A stretch of 39,510 nt of DNA, from positions 1 through 39,510 of the forward strand of contig JBOGXB010000011.1 in the NCBI GenBank assembly GCA_050694215.1. Direction: 5' to 3'. The stretch is from JBOGXB01 sp050694215. Lineage in GTDB: Bacteria > Actinomycetota > CADDZG01 > WHSQ01. Below, piece by piece: positions 7,202 through 15,558 of the stretch; the first letter of the stretch is position 1; each line of letters begins with the position of its first letter. The position numbers and the translations under genes are program-made. The notes beneath the pieces are model-generated. The model had not been told where the DNA came from. It saw only the letters and a list, made by a program, of their open reading frames with translations, and did not search any database.

Positions 7202-8917
7202 CTATCTTCTTCTGCGCAACTGCTCGACGTCCACCATGACGTCGGATTGCTGGTGCTGTGGGTTGTTGCCTTCAACGTTGGGCTCGGCGAACCGCGCGTC
7301 CGTCCAGAACGGGATCGCGGTCGTCCTGGTCGTGTCCAGGCCGTTGTAGTCCCCGATGAAGATGCCGAGCCTGAACGCCAGGTTGGGATCCCACGAGACC
7401 TCGCTTACCCGCCTGAGGGACCACCTTCTCCCTGCGTTCCTCGATACCGCCAGAGACGTGTCGATCAGTGGATCGCTGAACTGCCGGTCGAAGTACGTCA
7501 CCGCCACGATCCCGTTGGGGGCCACGGACAGCCACGGGAAGAACTGGTCGTCCTCGGTCGTGGTGATCTGCTGGACCGGGCTCCAGGTCGCCCCACCGTC
7601 GGTCGACTTGGAGATCAGGACGTCCGTATCCGTGTCGGTGGCCGTCCCGTTCCGGTTGTCGGCGAAGGCGAGGTACAGGGTGCCGTTCCGGGGGTCGATG
7701 TCGATGTTCCCGGCAGCGTTCACCCTCGCGCACATGTCGTCGAGGACCTGGCTTCCCTCGCAGATGGGGTACTTGTCCGGCCCGTCGGCGACCTCGGTGA
7801 TGCGGACGGGGTCGGAGAACGTCTGACCACCGTCGTCCGAGCGAACGATCATGTACTGGTTGAACTCGCAGCACACCATGTTGAAGTTCTCGAACGCCAC
7901 GTGAAGCGTGCCGTCCCTGGGGTCTACGACCGGGACCGAGAACTGGTTCTCGTCGCACGCGGGCGGGTCGATGTCGCCGAACTGGGGCTGGCAGAACTCC
8001 TCGTTGGAGCCGGAGATCTCCTGCTCCGGCGACCAGTGCCTGCCCTGATCGTCCGAGTAGGCGAGGTAGATCGGCGCCTCGACGAAGGTGTCGCCGGCAG
8101 GAGCGAAGTCGAACCTGGTCCAGGTGACGTACAGCCGGTCGGGACTGGTGTGATCCGGGTCGGTCCCTTCCACCAGCGGCACACCGTCCGGACGAGGTCC
8201 CGTCGTCATCCATTCCTTGTCGTGGAAGATCTGGCAGTCGTCCGGCCCGCCGTTGTGAACGGTGATTCCGTCGCCGACCTGGAACCCGGTCCCCGGTGAT
8301 TCCGCATCGACGGGCACCGTCCAGGTCACGCCCTTGTCCTCGGATCGGATCACGGCGATGTAGGAATCGCAGTCATCCCGTCCGAACGCGATGAACGTGG
8401 CATAGGCGACACCTTCGCTGTCGAAGGCGATGACGGGATCACCCGACCCCAGCATCTTGCGGGACTCGGTGATGATCTGCCTCGCGTGGCGGCTCCAGGG
8501 CCAGGTGCGGCCCCCGTTGAACGACGTGTAGATGCCCATAACCGAGTCCACGCCCGGCTCGTAGTCGTTCGCTCCCCCGATCACGTTTCTCTGGTCGGTG
8601 GGATTGATGGCGATGGAGGTCTCGTTGGCGGGAAGGCCCTCCCCGCTGCCGAACCGCCGATCGGCTCTCGCCTTGTTGTCCCCGTTGGCCTGGATGTCGT
8701 CCGATCTCGCCGCCGCCTGGACGCGGGCAACCGAAGCAGAAGCCGTGACGCCTTCGGTTCCGGTAAGGACCGTGGGGTCGGCCACGCCGGAGAGCCCGGG
8801 GCGTCCGGGGTCAGCCTGAAAAGCGAACCGCCCTTTGGGAGCCGCCTGCGACGCGCCGACGATCGACATGGCTACGAGCGTCAACCCCAAGACCGCTACG
8901 GTCGCGAACCGTCTCAT
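7202..8917 (-). CDS. secreted BNR-repeat (sialidase-fold) protein
   Basis: A 571-residue exported protein. It starts with MRRFATVAVLGLTLVAMSIV and an ASQAA cleavage region, a clear Sec signal. The mature part has at least five BNR/Asp-box repeats of the form SxDxGxTW: SFNGGRTWPW, SEDKGVTWTV, SDDQGRHWSP, SDDGGQTFSD and STDGGATWSP, plus a degenerate SRNAGRRWSL. These mark a six-bladed propeller as in sialidases. The arginine triad and catalytic residues of true neuraminidases cannot be confirmed by eye, so enzyme activity is open. The protein is rich in Asp and Glu. ATG 8917 is preferred to the upstream ATG 8980 because GAGGGGGG lies before it and the signal peptide starts there. Two inverted repeats lie upstream. 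Confidence 0.87.
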   Translation of the reverse strand: MRRFATVAVLGLTLVAMSIVGASQAAPKGRFAFQADPGRPGLSGVADPTVLTGTEGVTASASVARVQAAARSDDIQANGDNKARADRRFGSGEGLPANETSIAINPTDQRNVIGGANDYEPGVDSVMGIYTSFNGGRTWPWSRHARQIITESRKMLGSGDPVIAFDSEGVAYATFIAFGRDDCDSYIAVIRSEDKGVTWTVPVDAESPGTGFQVGDGITVHNGGPDDCQIFHDKEWMTTGPRPDGVPLVEGTDPDHTSPDRLYVTWTRFDFAPAGDTFVEAPIYLAYSDDQGRHWSPEQEISGSNEEFCQPQFGDIDPPACDENQFSVPVVDPRDGTLHVAFENFNMVCCEFNQYMIVRSDDGGQTFSDPVRITEVADGPDKYPICEGSQVLDDMCARVNAAGNIDIDPRNGTLYLAFADNRNGTATDTDTDVLISKSTDGGATWSPVQQITTTEDDQFFPWLSVAPNGIVAVTYFDRQFSDPLIDTSLAVSRNAGRRWSLRRVSEVSWDPNLAFRLGIFIGDYNGLDTTRTTAIPFWTDARFAEPNVEGNNPQHQQSDVMVDVEQLRRRR

Positions 8918-8949
8918 CTTAGTTGCCCCCCTCTGATGTGAAGAACGAG

Positions 8950-8980
8950 ATGAGACAGGGATGTCCAGACGATGTCTCAT
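8950..8980. promoter_or_regulatory. inverted repeat upstream of the BNR gene
   Basis: ATGAGACA (8950-8957) and TGTCTCAT (8973-8980) form a perfect 8-base inverted repeat with a 15-base spacer, 32 bases upstream of the BNR start codon. It could be an operator half-site pair or a 5'-leader stem. No regulator gene is adjacent. Confidence 0.4.
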
Positions 8981-9027
8981 TTACCGACAACGTATTCGTT
9001 TGATGCATCGTGAGCTATAGCCTGTAA

Positions 9028-9076
9028 GGACCAATTCGGCCCTGAGCTACAAGCGAGGAATGTCATGAATTGGTCC
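9028..9076. terminator. 10-bp inverted repeat between copB and the BNR gene
   Basis: GGACCAATTC (9028-9037) and GAATTGGTCC (9067-9076) are perfect complements separated by 29 bases. It lies 82 bases beyond the end of the copper ATPase gene and upstream of the BNR gene, both leftward, so it may terminate the former or regulate the latter. The loop is long for a simple terminator. Confidence 0.35.
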
Positions 9077-9157
9077 GGCCATGAATGAACGAACGAATGG
9101 CCGCCTGGTGGGTCCCAACGAAGGGGAGCTGGTCTCAAACTCGAGTGCGGATCCCGC

Positions 9158-11194
9158 TCATCGTCCTGTTTCGGTCAGGCTCAGATCGAGTCGGCGCAGC
9201 AGTTGCGCGTTGAGCGCGACCACGATGGTCGACAACGACATCAGGATCGCGCCGAGCGCGGGCGCGAGCGTGATTCCGGCCCACGCGAGCACCCCCGCCG
9301 CGAGGGGAATCGCGAACGCGTTGTAGCCGGTCGCCCAGACCAGGTTCTGCACCATCTTGCGGTAGGAGGCCTTGGACAGCTTGATCACGCCGAGGACCGC
9401 GCGCGGGTCGTCTGAGGCAAGGATCACGCCGGCCGATTCGATGGCGACGTCGGTCCCGGCGCCGATCGCGATCCCCACGTCGGCGCGAGCGAGAGCGGGT
9501 GCATCGTTCACGCCATCACCCACCATCGCGACTGTGTGACCTCGCTCCTGTAGATCGGTGACGGCCGCGTCCTTGTCCTCCGGCAGCACCTCGGCGAAGA
9601 ACTCGTCGATGCCAAGCTCTTCCGCAACGGCTGCGGCGACTTGCTTGGCGTCGCCGGTGATCATCGCGACCTTGATCCCGAGGTCGTGCAGTATTCGTAC
9701 CGCCTCGTGCGACTCCGATCGGACTCGGTCCTCGAGCGCCAGCGCTCCCAGGGCGTCGGCGTCCTCGAGGAGAAACAGCACCGCCGCACCTCGCTTTTCC
9801 CAATCGGCTACTGCGCTCTCGAGGTCGTCGGTGAGCTCTACGTTGCGCTCTCGCAGGAGCTTCGGCCCCCCTACCGCGAGCGTCCTTCCGGCCACCACGG
9901 CCTCTACACCACGCCCCGTCATCGAGTGGAAGTCGCTCGCAGGAGGCACATCACCGGCCTCCTTCGCCGCTGTGACGATGGCGCGCGCGAGCGGGTGCTC
10001 GCTGTCGGATTCGACGGCCGCCGCCAGCCGGAGCAGTTCATCTCGGCCGCCGCTCGCAGCGAACATATCGGTCACGACGTGCTGTGCGGCCGTAAGCGTT
10101 CCGGTCTTATCGAACAGAACCACATCGACATCGCGCATTCGCTCGAGGGCGAGCCTGTCCTTGATCAGGATCCCGTTTCGGGCCGACAGTGCGGTGGAGA
10201 TCGAAATGACGAGTGGGATCGCCAAGCCCAGCGCGTGAGGACAGGCGATGACCAGCACGGTGACGGTTCGCTCGACTGCACCGCGCGACTCGCCGACCAG
10301 CGCCCATGCAATGTAGGTGATCAAACCTGCGCCCGCCGCCACGTAGAAGAGGAAGGCGGCCGCGCGATCCGCGAGCGCCTGAGCTCTGGAGTGAGAAGAC
10401 TGTGCCTGTTCGACCAGTCGCTGGATGCCCGCCAGCGCGGTGTGCTCGCCGACCGCGTCGATACGCACACGTACCGATGAATCGGTCACGACCGATCCGG
10501 CGACGACCCGGTCGCCACTTGTCTTGGGCACCGGCCGCGATTCGCCGGTCAGCATCGACTCGTCGACGTCTGCCGTGCCCTCGATGACCTCTCCGTCGGC
10601 GGGAACTCGCGCCCCCGGCCGCACCAGGACGACGTCGCCCTCACCGAGAGCAGACAACGAGACCGTCTCGGTTCCGTCAGGTGTGACTCGCTCGGCTTCG
10701 TCGGGAAGTAGCTCGGCGAGGGCAGAGAGAGCACCTCTGGCTTGGCCGATCGCCTTCATCTCCTGCCAGTGCCCCAGCAGCATGATGGCGATCAAAGCCG
10801 CGAGCTCCCACCAGAAATCAAGGTCGAAGGCGCCGAACTCGGTTGCAGCGCTCGCTGCGAACGCAACCGTGATCGCCAGTCCGATAAGAAGCATCATCCC
10901 CGGCTGGCGGGTACGCGCTTCGTCAAAGGCACCTTGCAAAAAGGGCCAGCCGCCGTAGACGAATATGGCCGTCCCCAGCACCGGCGGGATCAGCGTGCTA
11001 CCCGGAAAGTCCGGCGCGCTGTAGCCGAGCAGCTCCTGGAACATCTCGCTGAAGAAGATGACGGGGACGCTGAGCGCCACCGTGACCCAGAAGCGGTCCC
11101 GGAACATCGACTCGTGGTGGGCGTGATGGTCTCCGGCTTCGTGCGCACCGTCGTGGCCGTGCTGGTGGTCCAACTCACGCTCGGTCATGGTCAT
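9158..11194 (-). CDS. copB: copper-exporting P1B-type ATPase, CopB-like
   Basis: A 678-residue membrane ATPase. The N-terminus is rich in histidine (HQHGHDGAHEAGDHHAHH) in place of the CxxC metal-binding domains of CopA. Next come transmembrane helices, the actuator TGES motif (about 216-219), the metal-site motif CPH (about 318-320), the phosphorylation motif DKTGT (about 362-366), TGD, GDGVNDAPAL and a final membrane pair. The CPH motif with a His-rich tail is the P1B-3 (CopB) signature, usually assigned to export of copper ions from the cytoplasm. The start is ATG 11194, preceded by AAGGAGGA; an earlier in-frame ATG at 11227 lies in the operator region. It diverges from csoR, which should repress it without copper. 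Confidence 0.92.
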   Translation of the reverse strand: MTMTERELDHQHGHDGAHEAGDHHAHHESMFRDRFWVTVALSVPVIFFSEMFQELLGYSAPDFPGSTLIPPVLGTAIFVYGGWPFLQGAFDEARTRQPGMMLLIGLAITVAFAASAATEFGAFDLDFWWELAALIAIMLLGHWQEMKAIGQARGALSALAELLPDEAERVTPDGTETVSLSALGEGDVVLVRPGARVPADGEVIEGTADVDESMLTGESRPVPKTSGDRVVAGSVVTDSSVRVRIDAVGEHTALAGIQRLVEQAQSSHSRAQALADRAAAFLFYVAAGAGLITYIAWALVGESRGAVERTVTVLVIACPHALGLAIPLVISISTALSARNGILIKDRLALERMRDVDVVLFDKTGTLTAAQHVVTDMFAASGGRDELLRLAAAVESDSEHPLARAIVTAAKEAGDVPPASDFHSMTGRGVEAVVAGRTLAVGGPKLLRERNVELTDDLESAVADWEKRGAAVLFLLEDADALGALALEDRVRSESHEAVRILHDLGIKVAMITGDAKQVAAAVAEELGIDEFFAEVLPEDKDAAVTDLQERGHTVAMVGDGVNDAPALARADVGIAIGAGTDVAIESAGVILASDDPRAVLGVIKLSKASYRKMVQNLVWATGYNAFAIPLAAGVLAWAGITLAPALGAILMSLSTIVVALNAQLLRRLDLSLTETGR

Positions 11195-11225
11195 CCCGTC
11201 CTCCTTGAGCCGTGTCTTGACTACC

Positions 11226-11242
11226 ATACCCCCCTAGGGTAG
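11226..11242. promoter_or_regulatory. CsoR-type operator candidate
   Basis: TACCC (11227-11231) and GGGTA (11237-11241) are inverted arms flanking a 5-base centre, with the palindrome CCCTAGGG inside (11232-11239). A GC-rich run bounded by TA steps is the known form of CsoR operators. It sits between divergent copB and csoR, so one bound repressor could control both. Confidence 0.65.
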
Positions 11243-11273
11243 CTTGGGGCAAACGCACCAAGAAGGAGGACCC

Positions 11274-11543
11274 ATGAGGGGCTACTACGACGACAAAGAG
11301 GACCTGTTAGCTCGACTTCGCCGGATCGAGGGGCAGGTGCGCGGCCTCCAGCGAATGGTGGAGGACGATGCCTACTGTATAGACATCCTCACTCAGATCA
11401 CCGCGGCATCCAACGCCTTGAAGAAGGTCGCGGTGGGCTTGCTCGATGACCACATTCGTCACTGCGTCGCGAAGGAGACGGAAGACGGGAAAGACATGGT
11501 GGGCGAGGCGACCGCCGCTATCGAGCGACTCGTAAAGGCGTGA
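11274..11543 (+). CDS. csoR: copper-sensing repressor CsoR
   Basis: An 89-residue all-helical repressor of the CsoR/RcnR (DUF156) family. RLRRIEGQVRGLQRMVEDDAYC is the family signature helix. The copper ligands are present at C35, H60 and C64, the Cys-His-Cys pattern of true copper sensors rather than the nickel (RcnR) or sulfur (CstR) variants. Copper binding releases it from DNA. ATG 11274 follows AAGGAGGA (11263-11270). It diverges from the copper ATPase with an operator-like palindrome between them, so both genes are probably autoregulated by copper. Confidence 0.93.
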   Translation: MRGYYDDKEDLLARLRRIEGQVRGLQRMVEDDAYCIDILTQITAASNALKKVAVGLLDDHIRHCVAKETEDGKDMVGEATAAIERLVKA

Positions 11544-11576
11544 AGGCTCCTCGTCCTTATGGCGACCCTGGGAGCG

Positions 11577-11756
11577 CTAACGATGCTGGTGTTCCGGCTC
11601 CTCCTTGGCAACATCTACGGTCTTGATCAGAGTCTGGACGGCCTCGTCGAGGCTGAGGTTATCGAGCTTCGCGCTCTTCTCGAGGCCCTCGATCGTCAGG
11701 TAGTCGGGATTGCCGTGGTCTTCGTGCGGTAGCAGGCAACCACAAGTTAGGCACAC
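11577..11756 (-). CDS. 59-residue Cys/His-rich small protein
   Basis: A small protein beginning MCLTCGCLLPHEDHG, with C2, C5, C7, H11 and H14 close enough to bind one zinc or copper ion. A helical, acidic middle (LEKSAKLDNLSLDEAVQTLI) follows, and a tail ending EHQHR. I have an impression of similar N-terminal CxTCGC small proteins in other Actinomycetota but cannot name a function. The start is taken as GTG 11756 because GGAGGT lies six bases before it; the frame is open to 11813. It converges on csoR with a 33-base gap, so a link with copper is possible but unproven. Confidence 0.65.
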   Translation of the reverse strand: MCLTCGCLLPHEDHGNPDYLTIEGLEKSAKLDNLSLDEAVQTLIKTVDVAKEEPEHQHR

Positions 11757-11935
11757 AATCACACCTCCCAATCCGAAACTAGTCCGTGGATAATTGGATG
11801 CGCATAGCAGCATACGCGCCTAACCATCGGTCGAGAGCTCGTTAGTCCCTCGCTTAAGCCACTCTTGACGATCAAGCGCATAAATGCGAATGACGTCACC
11901 ATGTCGTCCGATAGCCCGCGACCTAGCGGTTCACC

Positions 11936-13645
11936 TCAGATCCTGATCTTAAGGTCGCCGCCCTCGAGCGACGTCTCGAAGACCGGCTCCGGCTCGGTTG
12001 CGGGACCGGACATGACCTGGCCCGTTCTGACATCGAACCGGCTTCCGTGGCACGGGCACGTAACCGTCGTTCCCTCGAGCCGACCCTCGTGTAACGGACA
12101 ACCTCGGTGCTTGCACACGTCACCGAACGCGTAAAGGCTCCCTCCAGAATTCGCTACGGCGATCCTCTGCCGGCCTACCTCGAACATCCGCATCTCGCCC
12201 TCGGGCACGTCGTCCGCTCGTCCAACCGTTACGAAGCTAGCTCTTGCTTCCGGTTGCGGCGCGCGGTCGGTGGGGGACTCAGCAGTCGAGTCTTGCGAGG
12301 CAGGCTGAGCTCGATCAACCGTCGTACCCTCGGGCTGAACCGCACCCAGCCCCCACGAGGGCGGCACCCTAATCCGGCGCTCTCCCAACCCTTCCATTTC
12401 GGCCGCGAGCTTCTGTGCCAGCTCGAGGAGCGCGTCTCCGACCTCGGCGAGGCCCTGCGGGGCGCCCGCTTGTGTGAGGGTCGCCATGAGAAAGCCATAT
12501 AGCTCGAGCAGACGCTCGTGCAATAGAACCCAGGCCGCTTCGGTATGGGGCAGCAGATAACCGCTGCGGTAGAAGACCTCGAAGGACGGTCCGGCGGTCA
12601 TGCCCGGGTACTCGGGTCCAACCGGCAGTGTGGTCACCATCTCCCCTAGTGGTTTGAGCACGCCGACCATCAGCTCGACCGCGACGTCGGCGAGGGTCTG
12701 ATGCTGCTTCTCGGTCTCGTGCACGTGACCGAAGAAGCGCCCGAGAGCGTACAGAATGACTTCGTAGGCAACGTTGAAGGCGTCGAGCACACGCGCCGTA
12801 AGCGGGTCCGAGACCAACGGGACCGCGGCCGCGTCGACGGGCTCCCGTACGCATGCCGCCAGCACAGATCGGGCCGGCTGGAACGTGGGATGCGCGCGCC
12901 TCAAGGTCAGGTACTCGCCGAGAACCTCCAGGAACCTCCCGTAGTGCGCATCCCGCCAGTGACCCCGCGCTCCCTCGCCTTGCTCGACAATCGTCGCGAT
13001 CGCCTTCTTGGCCGATTCGAGGTCGGTGACGGGAATGAGCTCGGGCCACCAGAAGTTCTCGGCAGTGGCCTGTGCACGCCGCGGCCCAATGAACAGCCAC
13101 CTTTCTCCGTAGTAATCGACGAGATTGTCGAACCCGTCCTCGATGGCCCGGTACAGCTCACCTACAGTTGCAAAATGTTGCGGGCGAGGAACGATGCTGC
13201 GCTCGCTCATTAGCGGTTCGGCCTCTCTCAACGCCTCGAAGCCCTCGGCGTCCTGAAGGTTGATGCCTTCGGGTCTCTCCAGGTAGAGGAAATGTCGGAG
13301 CGCGCGCTCACTGAACGGAACGAGCGCGAGCTGTACCCCGGGAGGGTAGTAGCGCCCCGCGTGTGGGAGGTTTGGCCGGCCGACCCGCGGTGCCGCGCCG
13401 ATGGCGGAGAGGAGGTTGTTGGCGAGCGCGAGGTGGAGCATCTCTTCGGCCGCTACGCGGAATACGATCTTTCTCCACTTGTCGATCGCCCGCAGCTGTC
13501 GTTCGTCGACCCCTTCCTCCGTGCTCGTCTTCAAAGAAAAGGCGGCGAAGAGGTACTGACACATGATCCCGTGCTCGAGCTCGGCCGCTTCGCTGAGCAT
13601 GTAGATCAGTGCGTCCCTGTGCTCGATGGTCATCCTGCGGCTCAT
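11936..13645 (-). CDS. ferritin-like protein fused to a C-terminal Rieske domain
   Basis: A 569-residue fusion. Residues about 1-240 resemble the ferritin-like domain found at the N-terminus of VioB-type proteins: a first helix with E22-x-E24-H25, and a second with the carboxylate/His pattern E67-E68-x2-H71 (AAEEMLHLALANNL), which would bind a di-iron centre. The middle is helical. A Pro/Gln/Ser-rich linker at about 415-465 follows. The last 105 residues are a Rieske ferredoxin domain with C511-x-H513 and C530-x2-H533 (VCKHRGCPLHEG and TCPCHGSRFD), binding a [2Fe-2S] cluster. The substrate is unknown. The start is ATG 13645, with GGAG eight bases upstream. It appears to be transcribed alone. 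The fusion suggests electron delivery from the Rieske cluster to the iron site. Confidence 0.85.
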   Translation of the reverse strand: MSRRMTIEHRDALIYMLSEAAELEHGIMCQYLFAAFSLKTSTEEGVDERQLRAIDKWRKIVFRVAAEEMLHLALANNLLSAIGAAPRVGRPNLPHAGRYYPPGVQLALVPFSERALRHFLYLERPEGINLQDAEGFEALREAEPLMSERSIVPRPQHFATVGELYRAIEDGFDNLVDYYGERWLFIGPRRAQATAENFWWPELIPVTDLESAKKAIATIVEQGEGARGHWRDAHYGRFLEVLGEYLTLRRAHPTFQPARSVLAACVREPVDAAAVPLVSDPLTARVLDAFNVAYEVILYALGRFFGHVHETEKQHQTLADVAVELMVGVLKPLGEMVTTLPVGPEYPGMTAGPSFEVFYRSGYLLPHTEAAWVLLHERLLELYGFLMATLTQAGAPQGLAEVGDALLELAQKLAAEMEGLGERRIRVPPSWGLGAVQPEGTTVDRAQPASQDSTAESPTDRAPQPEARASFVTVGRADDVPEGEMRMFEVGRQRIAVANSGGSLYAFGDVCKHRGCPLHEGRLEGTTVTCPCHGSRFDVRTGQVMSGPATEPEPVFETSLEGGDLKIRI

Positions 13646-13704
13646 GGATCGGTCTCCGCTCCTTTCCCCATCCATCTTGTCGTAGACCTAACCTAGCCCC
13701 GCAG

Positions 13705-14757
13705 CTAGGAGGTGAGCAGACCGGCGACCGCGTCGAGCTTCTCGTCGATGCGCCTGCGCGTCTTGGGGCCCAGGGTGTCGAAGAGCTGGACGGCGGCGCC
13801 GTCCTTTTGGGTGTAGGTCCACGTGGCGACCGCTTCGCCGTCGACGAGCGCGACCGGGTTACCGTCTCCAGGCAAGCCGACGGCGAGTGGCGTATAGACG
13901 CGGGGCTGGACGTCGGGATGAACGAACCGTCGTCGGCCGTCTGGAGCGTGGCCCATCGTGTAGGCGTCCCACTTCGGGAGCAGGGCGACCTCGGCGCGGA
14001 GCCGTTTCACCCGAGCGAAGGCAGGCTCGTCCTTCGCGAGGAGCATCAGCCCGTCGCCGACGTTCACCGTGTCGTGCGGCTCGAGTGCCTTCCCCGCAGC
14101 CTTCTTGGTTACTCCCGTCCACCACGCGAAGTCCGCGCTCCGCGCGGGCCCGTACGCGCGGAGGTACTCGCTCGCGAGCCACGCGAGTGCGTCGGCCGCA
14201 TCGCCAGCTTCGAGCCCCTCGGGGATCCACGCGGAGGTGGCGACGTAACGGTGCGGGGACATGTGCAAGCTGTCCCCGGCAAGGGTGAGGAGGCGTCCCT
14301 CATAGCGAAGGCAGCGTAAGACGGCTGCGAGCTTGCCGGCCTTGATACCCGCCGCGTCCTCGAGTGCGCGCGTTGGGAGGGGTTCTTCGGCCGCAGCCAG
14401 TATCCGCTTCGCTAACCCTTCGTAGGCCCGGGTGGAGATTCCGTGGCGCTTCAACGGCCGCTGGGCGTGGGCGGGCGAGGCGCGCACCGCGGTGAAGACG
14501 TGCGCCGCGTGCTTCCGAGGGACCAGGAACACCGTGCGCCGCATGCAGGGGATGCGAAGGCCCTTGCGAGCGCTGTCGATCCGCCGATAGCGGGTGGCCG
14601 TGAACGAGCGCGTCCGAGCCCAGAGGGCAAGGGGAGCGGTGGGATGGGTGGCGTAGACGGCAACGACCGCGCGCAACGCCTGCTCAGCGGTTCCGGCAGG
14701 ATCGCCGAGCCGCTGCCGTGCGTACGACCACGCCCTCAGCCGGTCGATCGTGTCCAC
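13705..14757 (-). CDS. AlkZ-like winged-helix DNA glycosylase family protein
   Basis: A 350-residue protein of the winged-helix DNA-binding (HTH_42/AlkZ) family. Features are an N-terminal RLRAWSYARQRLG, repeated winged-helix elements, the conserved ARSADFAWWTGVTKKAAGKAL segment in the second half, and a C-terminal DGEAVATWTYTQKDG strand pair typical of the family (G-x-V-x-x-T-W). AlkZ enzymes unhook interstrand crosslinks or excise alkylated bases; whether this member does so is not known. The gene starts six bases after the XdhC-type gene ends on the same strand and may be read from the same transcript, although its role is unrelated. Confidence 0.8.
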   Translation of the reverse strand: MDTIDRLRAWSYARQRLGDPAGTAEQALRAVVAVYATHPTAPLALWARTRSFTATRYRRIDSARKGLRIPCMRRTVFLVPRKHAAHVFTAVRASPAHAQRPLKRHGISTRAYEGLAKRILAAAEEPLPTRALEDAAGIKAGKLAAVLRCLRYEGRLLTLAGDSLHMSPHRYVATSAWIPEGLEAGDAADALAWLASEYLRAYGPARSADFAWWTGVTKKAAGKALEPHDTVNVGDGLMLLAKDEPAFARVKRLRAEVALLPKWDAYTMGHAPDGRRRFVHPDVQPRVYTPLAVGLPGDGNPVALVDGEAVATWTYTQKDGAAVQLFDTLGPKTRRRIDEKLDAVAGLLTS

Positions 14758-14763
14758 GTCGAT

Positions 14764-15558
14764 TCAGGCGGGTTGCTCCTGGCCTCGGTGTACCGGGCCC
14801 TCGGTCTCCACCAACCTGTCTGCCGACCCGCCCGTCTTGAGCGAGATGATCTCTCCGGCGATCGCCACGGCGACCTCCTCCGGCGTTCGGGCCCCGATGT
14901 CCAGGCCGATCGGGCCGGAGATGCGAGCGAGCTGTTTCTCGGGCACGCCCTCCTCCAACAGCTGCTGCGACCGTTTGGCGTGCGTGCGGCGGCTTCCCAT
15001 CGCGCCGATGTAGCCGGCGGAGGTCGCGAGAGCGGCCTTCAATAGGGGGACGTCGAACTTCGGGTCGTGGGTCAGCGCGCAGATGACCGTGCGGCGATCG
15101 ACCTCCGCCTCGGCCAGGAACTCGTGGGGCCAGCGCACGACGACTTCGTCTGCTTCTGGGAATCTCGTCTTCGTCGCGAACTTCTCGCGCGGGTCACATA
15201 CCGTCACTCGATAACCAAGGAGTTTTCCGATACGAGCGACGGCGGCGGCGAAATCGATCGCGCCGAACACATACATACGCGGAGGGGGAGCGAAGGATTC
15301 GATGAACAGCTCGACCTCTTCCGGCCGGTGTTCACCGGCGGATCCGTACGTTCGAGTTCCGGTCAGGCCCAGCTCGAGCATGGCGGCAGCGTCCGTCGAC
15401 GCGGCGCGGTCGAGATTGGCGTTCCCCAACGTGCCGAGCGCGCCGCTCTCGTTGATGAGGAGCTTGGCTCCCGCGTTCGGTCCTCGCACGGCGGTGACGA
15501 GGGCGACGGGACGATTATCGCGAACTGCCCTGGCAAGCTCTTTGAACAGCTCTCCCAT
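14764..15558 (-). CDS. XdhC/CoxF-type molybdenum hydroxylase maturation factor
   Basis: A 264-residue protein. The N-terminal part (PVALVTAVRGPNAGAKLLINESG, then LTGTRTYGSAGE) belongs to the XdhC/CoxI region. The C-terminal part, from about residue 90, is a Rossmann fold of the XdhC_C type: PPPRMYVFGAIDFAAAVARIG, then VTVCDPREKFATKTRFPEA and SAGYIGAMGSRRTHAKR. Such proteins bind the molybdopterin cytosine dinucleotide cofactor and protect, sulfurate or insert it into xanthine dehydrogenase or CO-dehydrogenase large subunits. ATG 15558 directly abuts the TAG stop of the upstream partner (TAGATG), so translation is coupled. It belongs to the leftward arm of the cox locus. Confidence 0.85.
   Translation of the reverse strand: MGELFKELARAVRDNRPVALVTAVRGPNAGAKLLINESGALGTLGNANLDRAASTDAAAMLELGLTGTRTYGSAGEHRPEEVELFIESFAPPPRMYVFGAIDFAAAVARIGKLLGYRVTVCDPREKFATKTRFPEADEVVVRWPHEFLAEAEVDRRTVICALTHDPKFDVPLLKAALATSAGYIGAMGSRRTHAKRSQQLLEEGVPEKQLARISGPIGLDIGARTPEEVAVAIAGEIISLKTGGSADRLVETEGPVHRGQEQPA

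Noticed and set aside
7247..8299. A 350-codon plus-strand frame opposite the BNR gene
   Set aside because: It is antisense to clear BNR repeats and has no recognisable domain.
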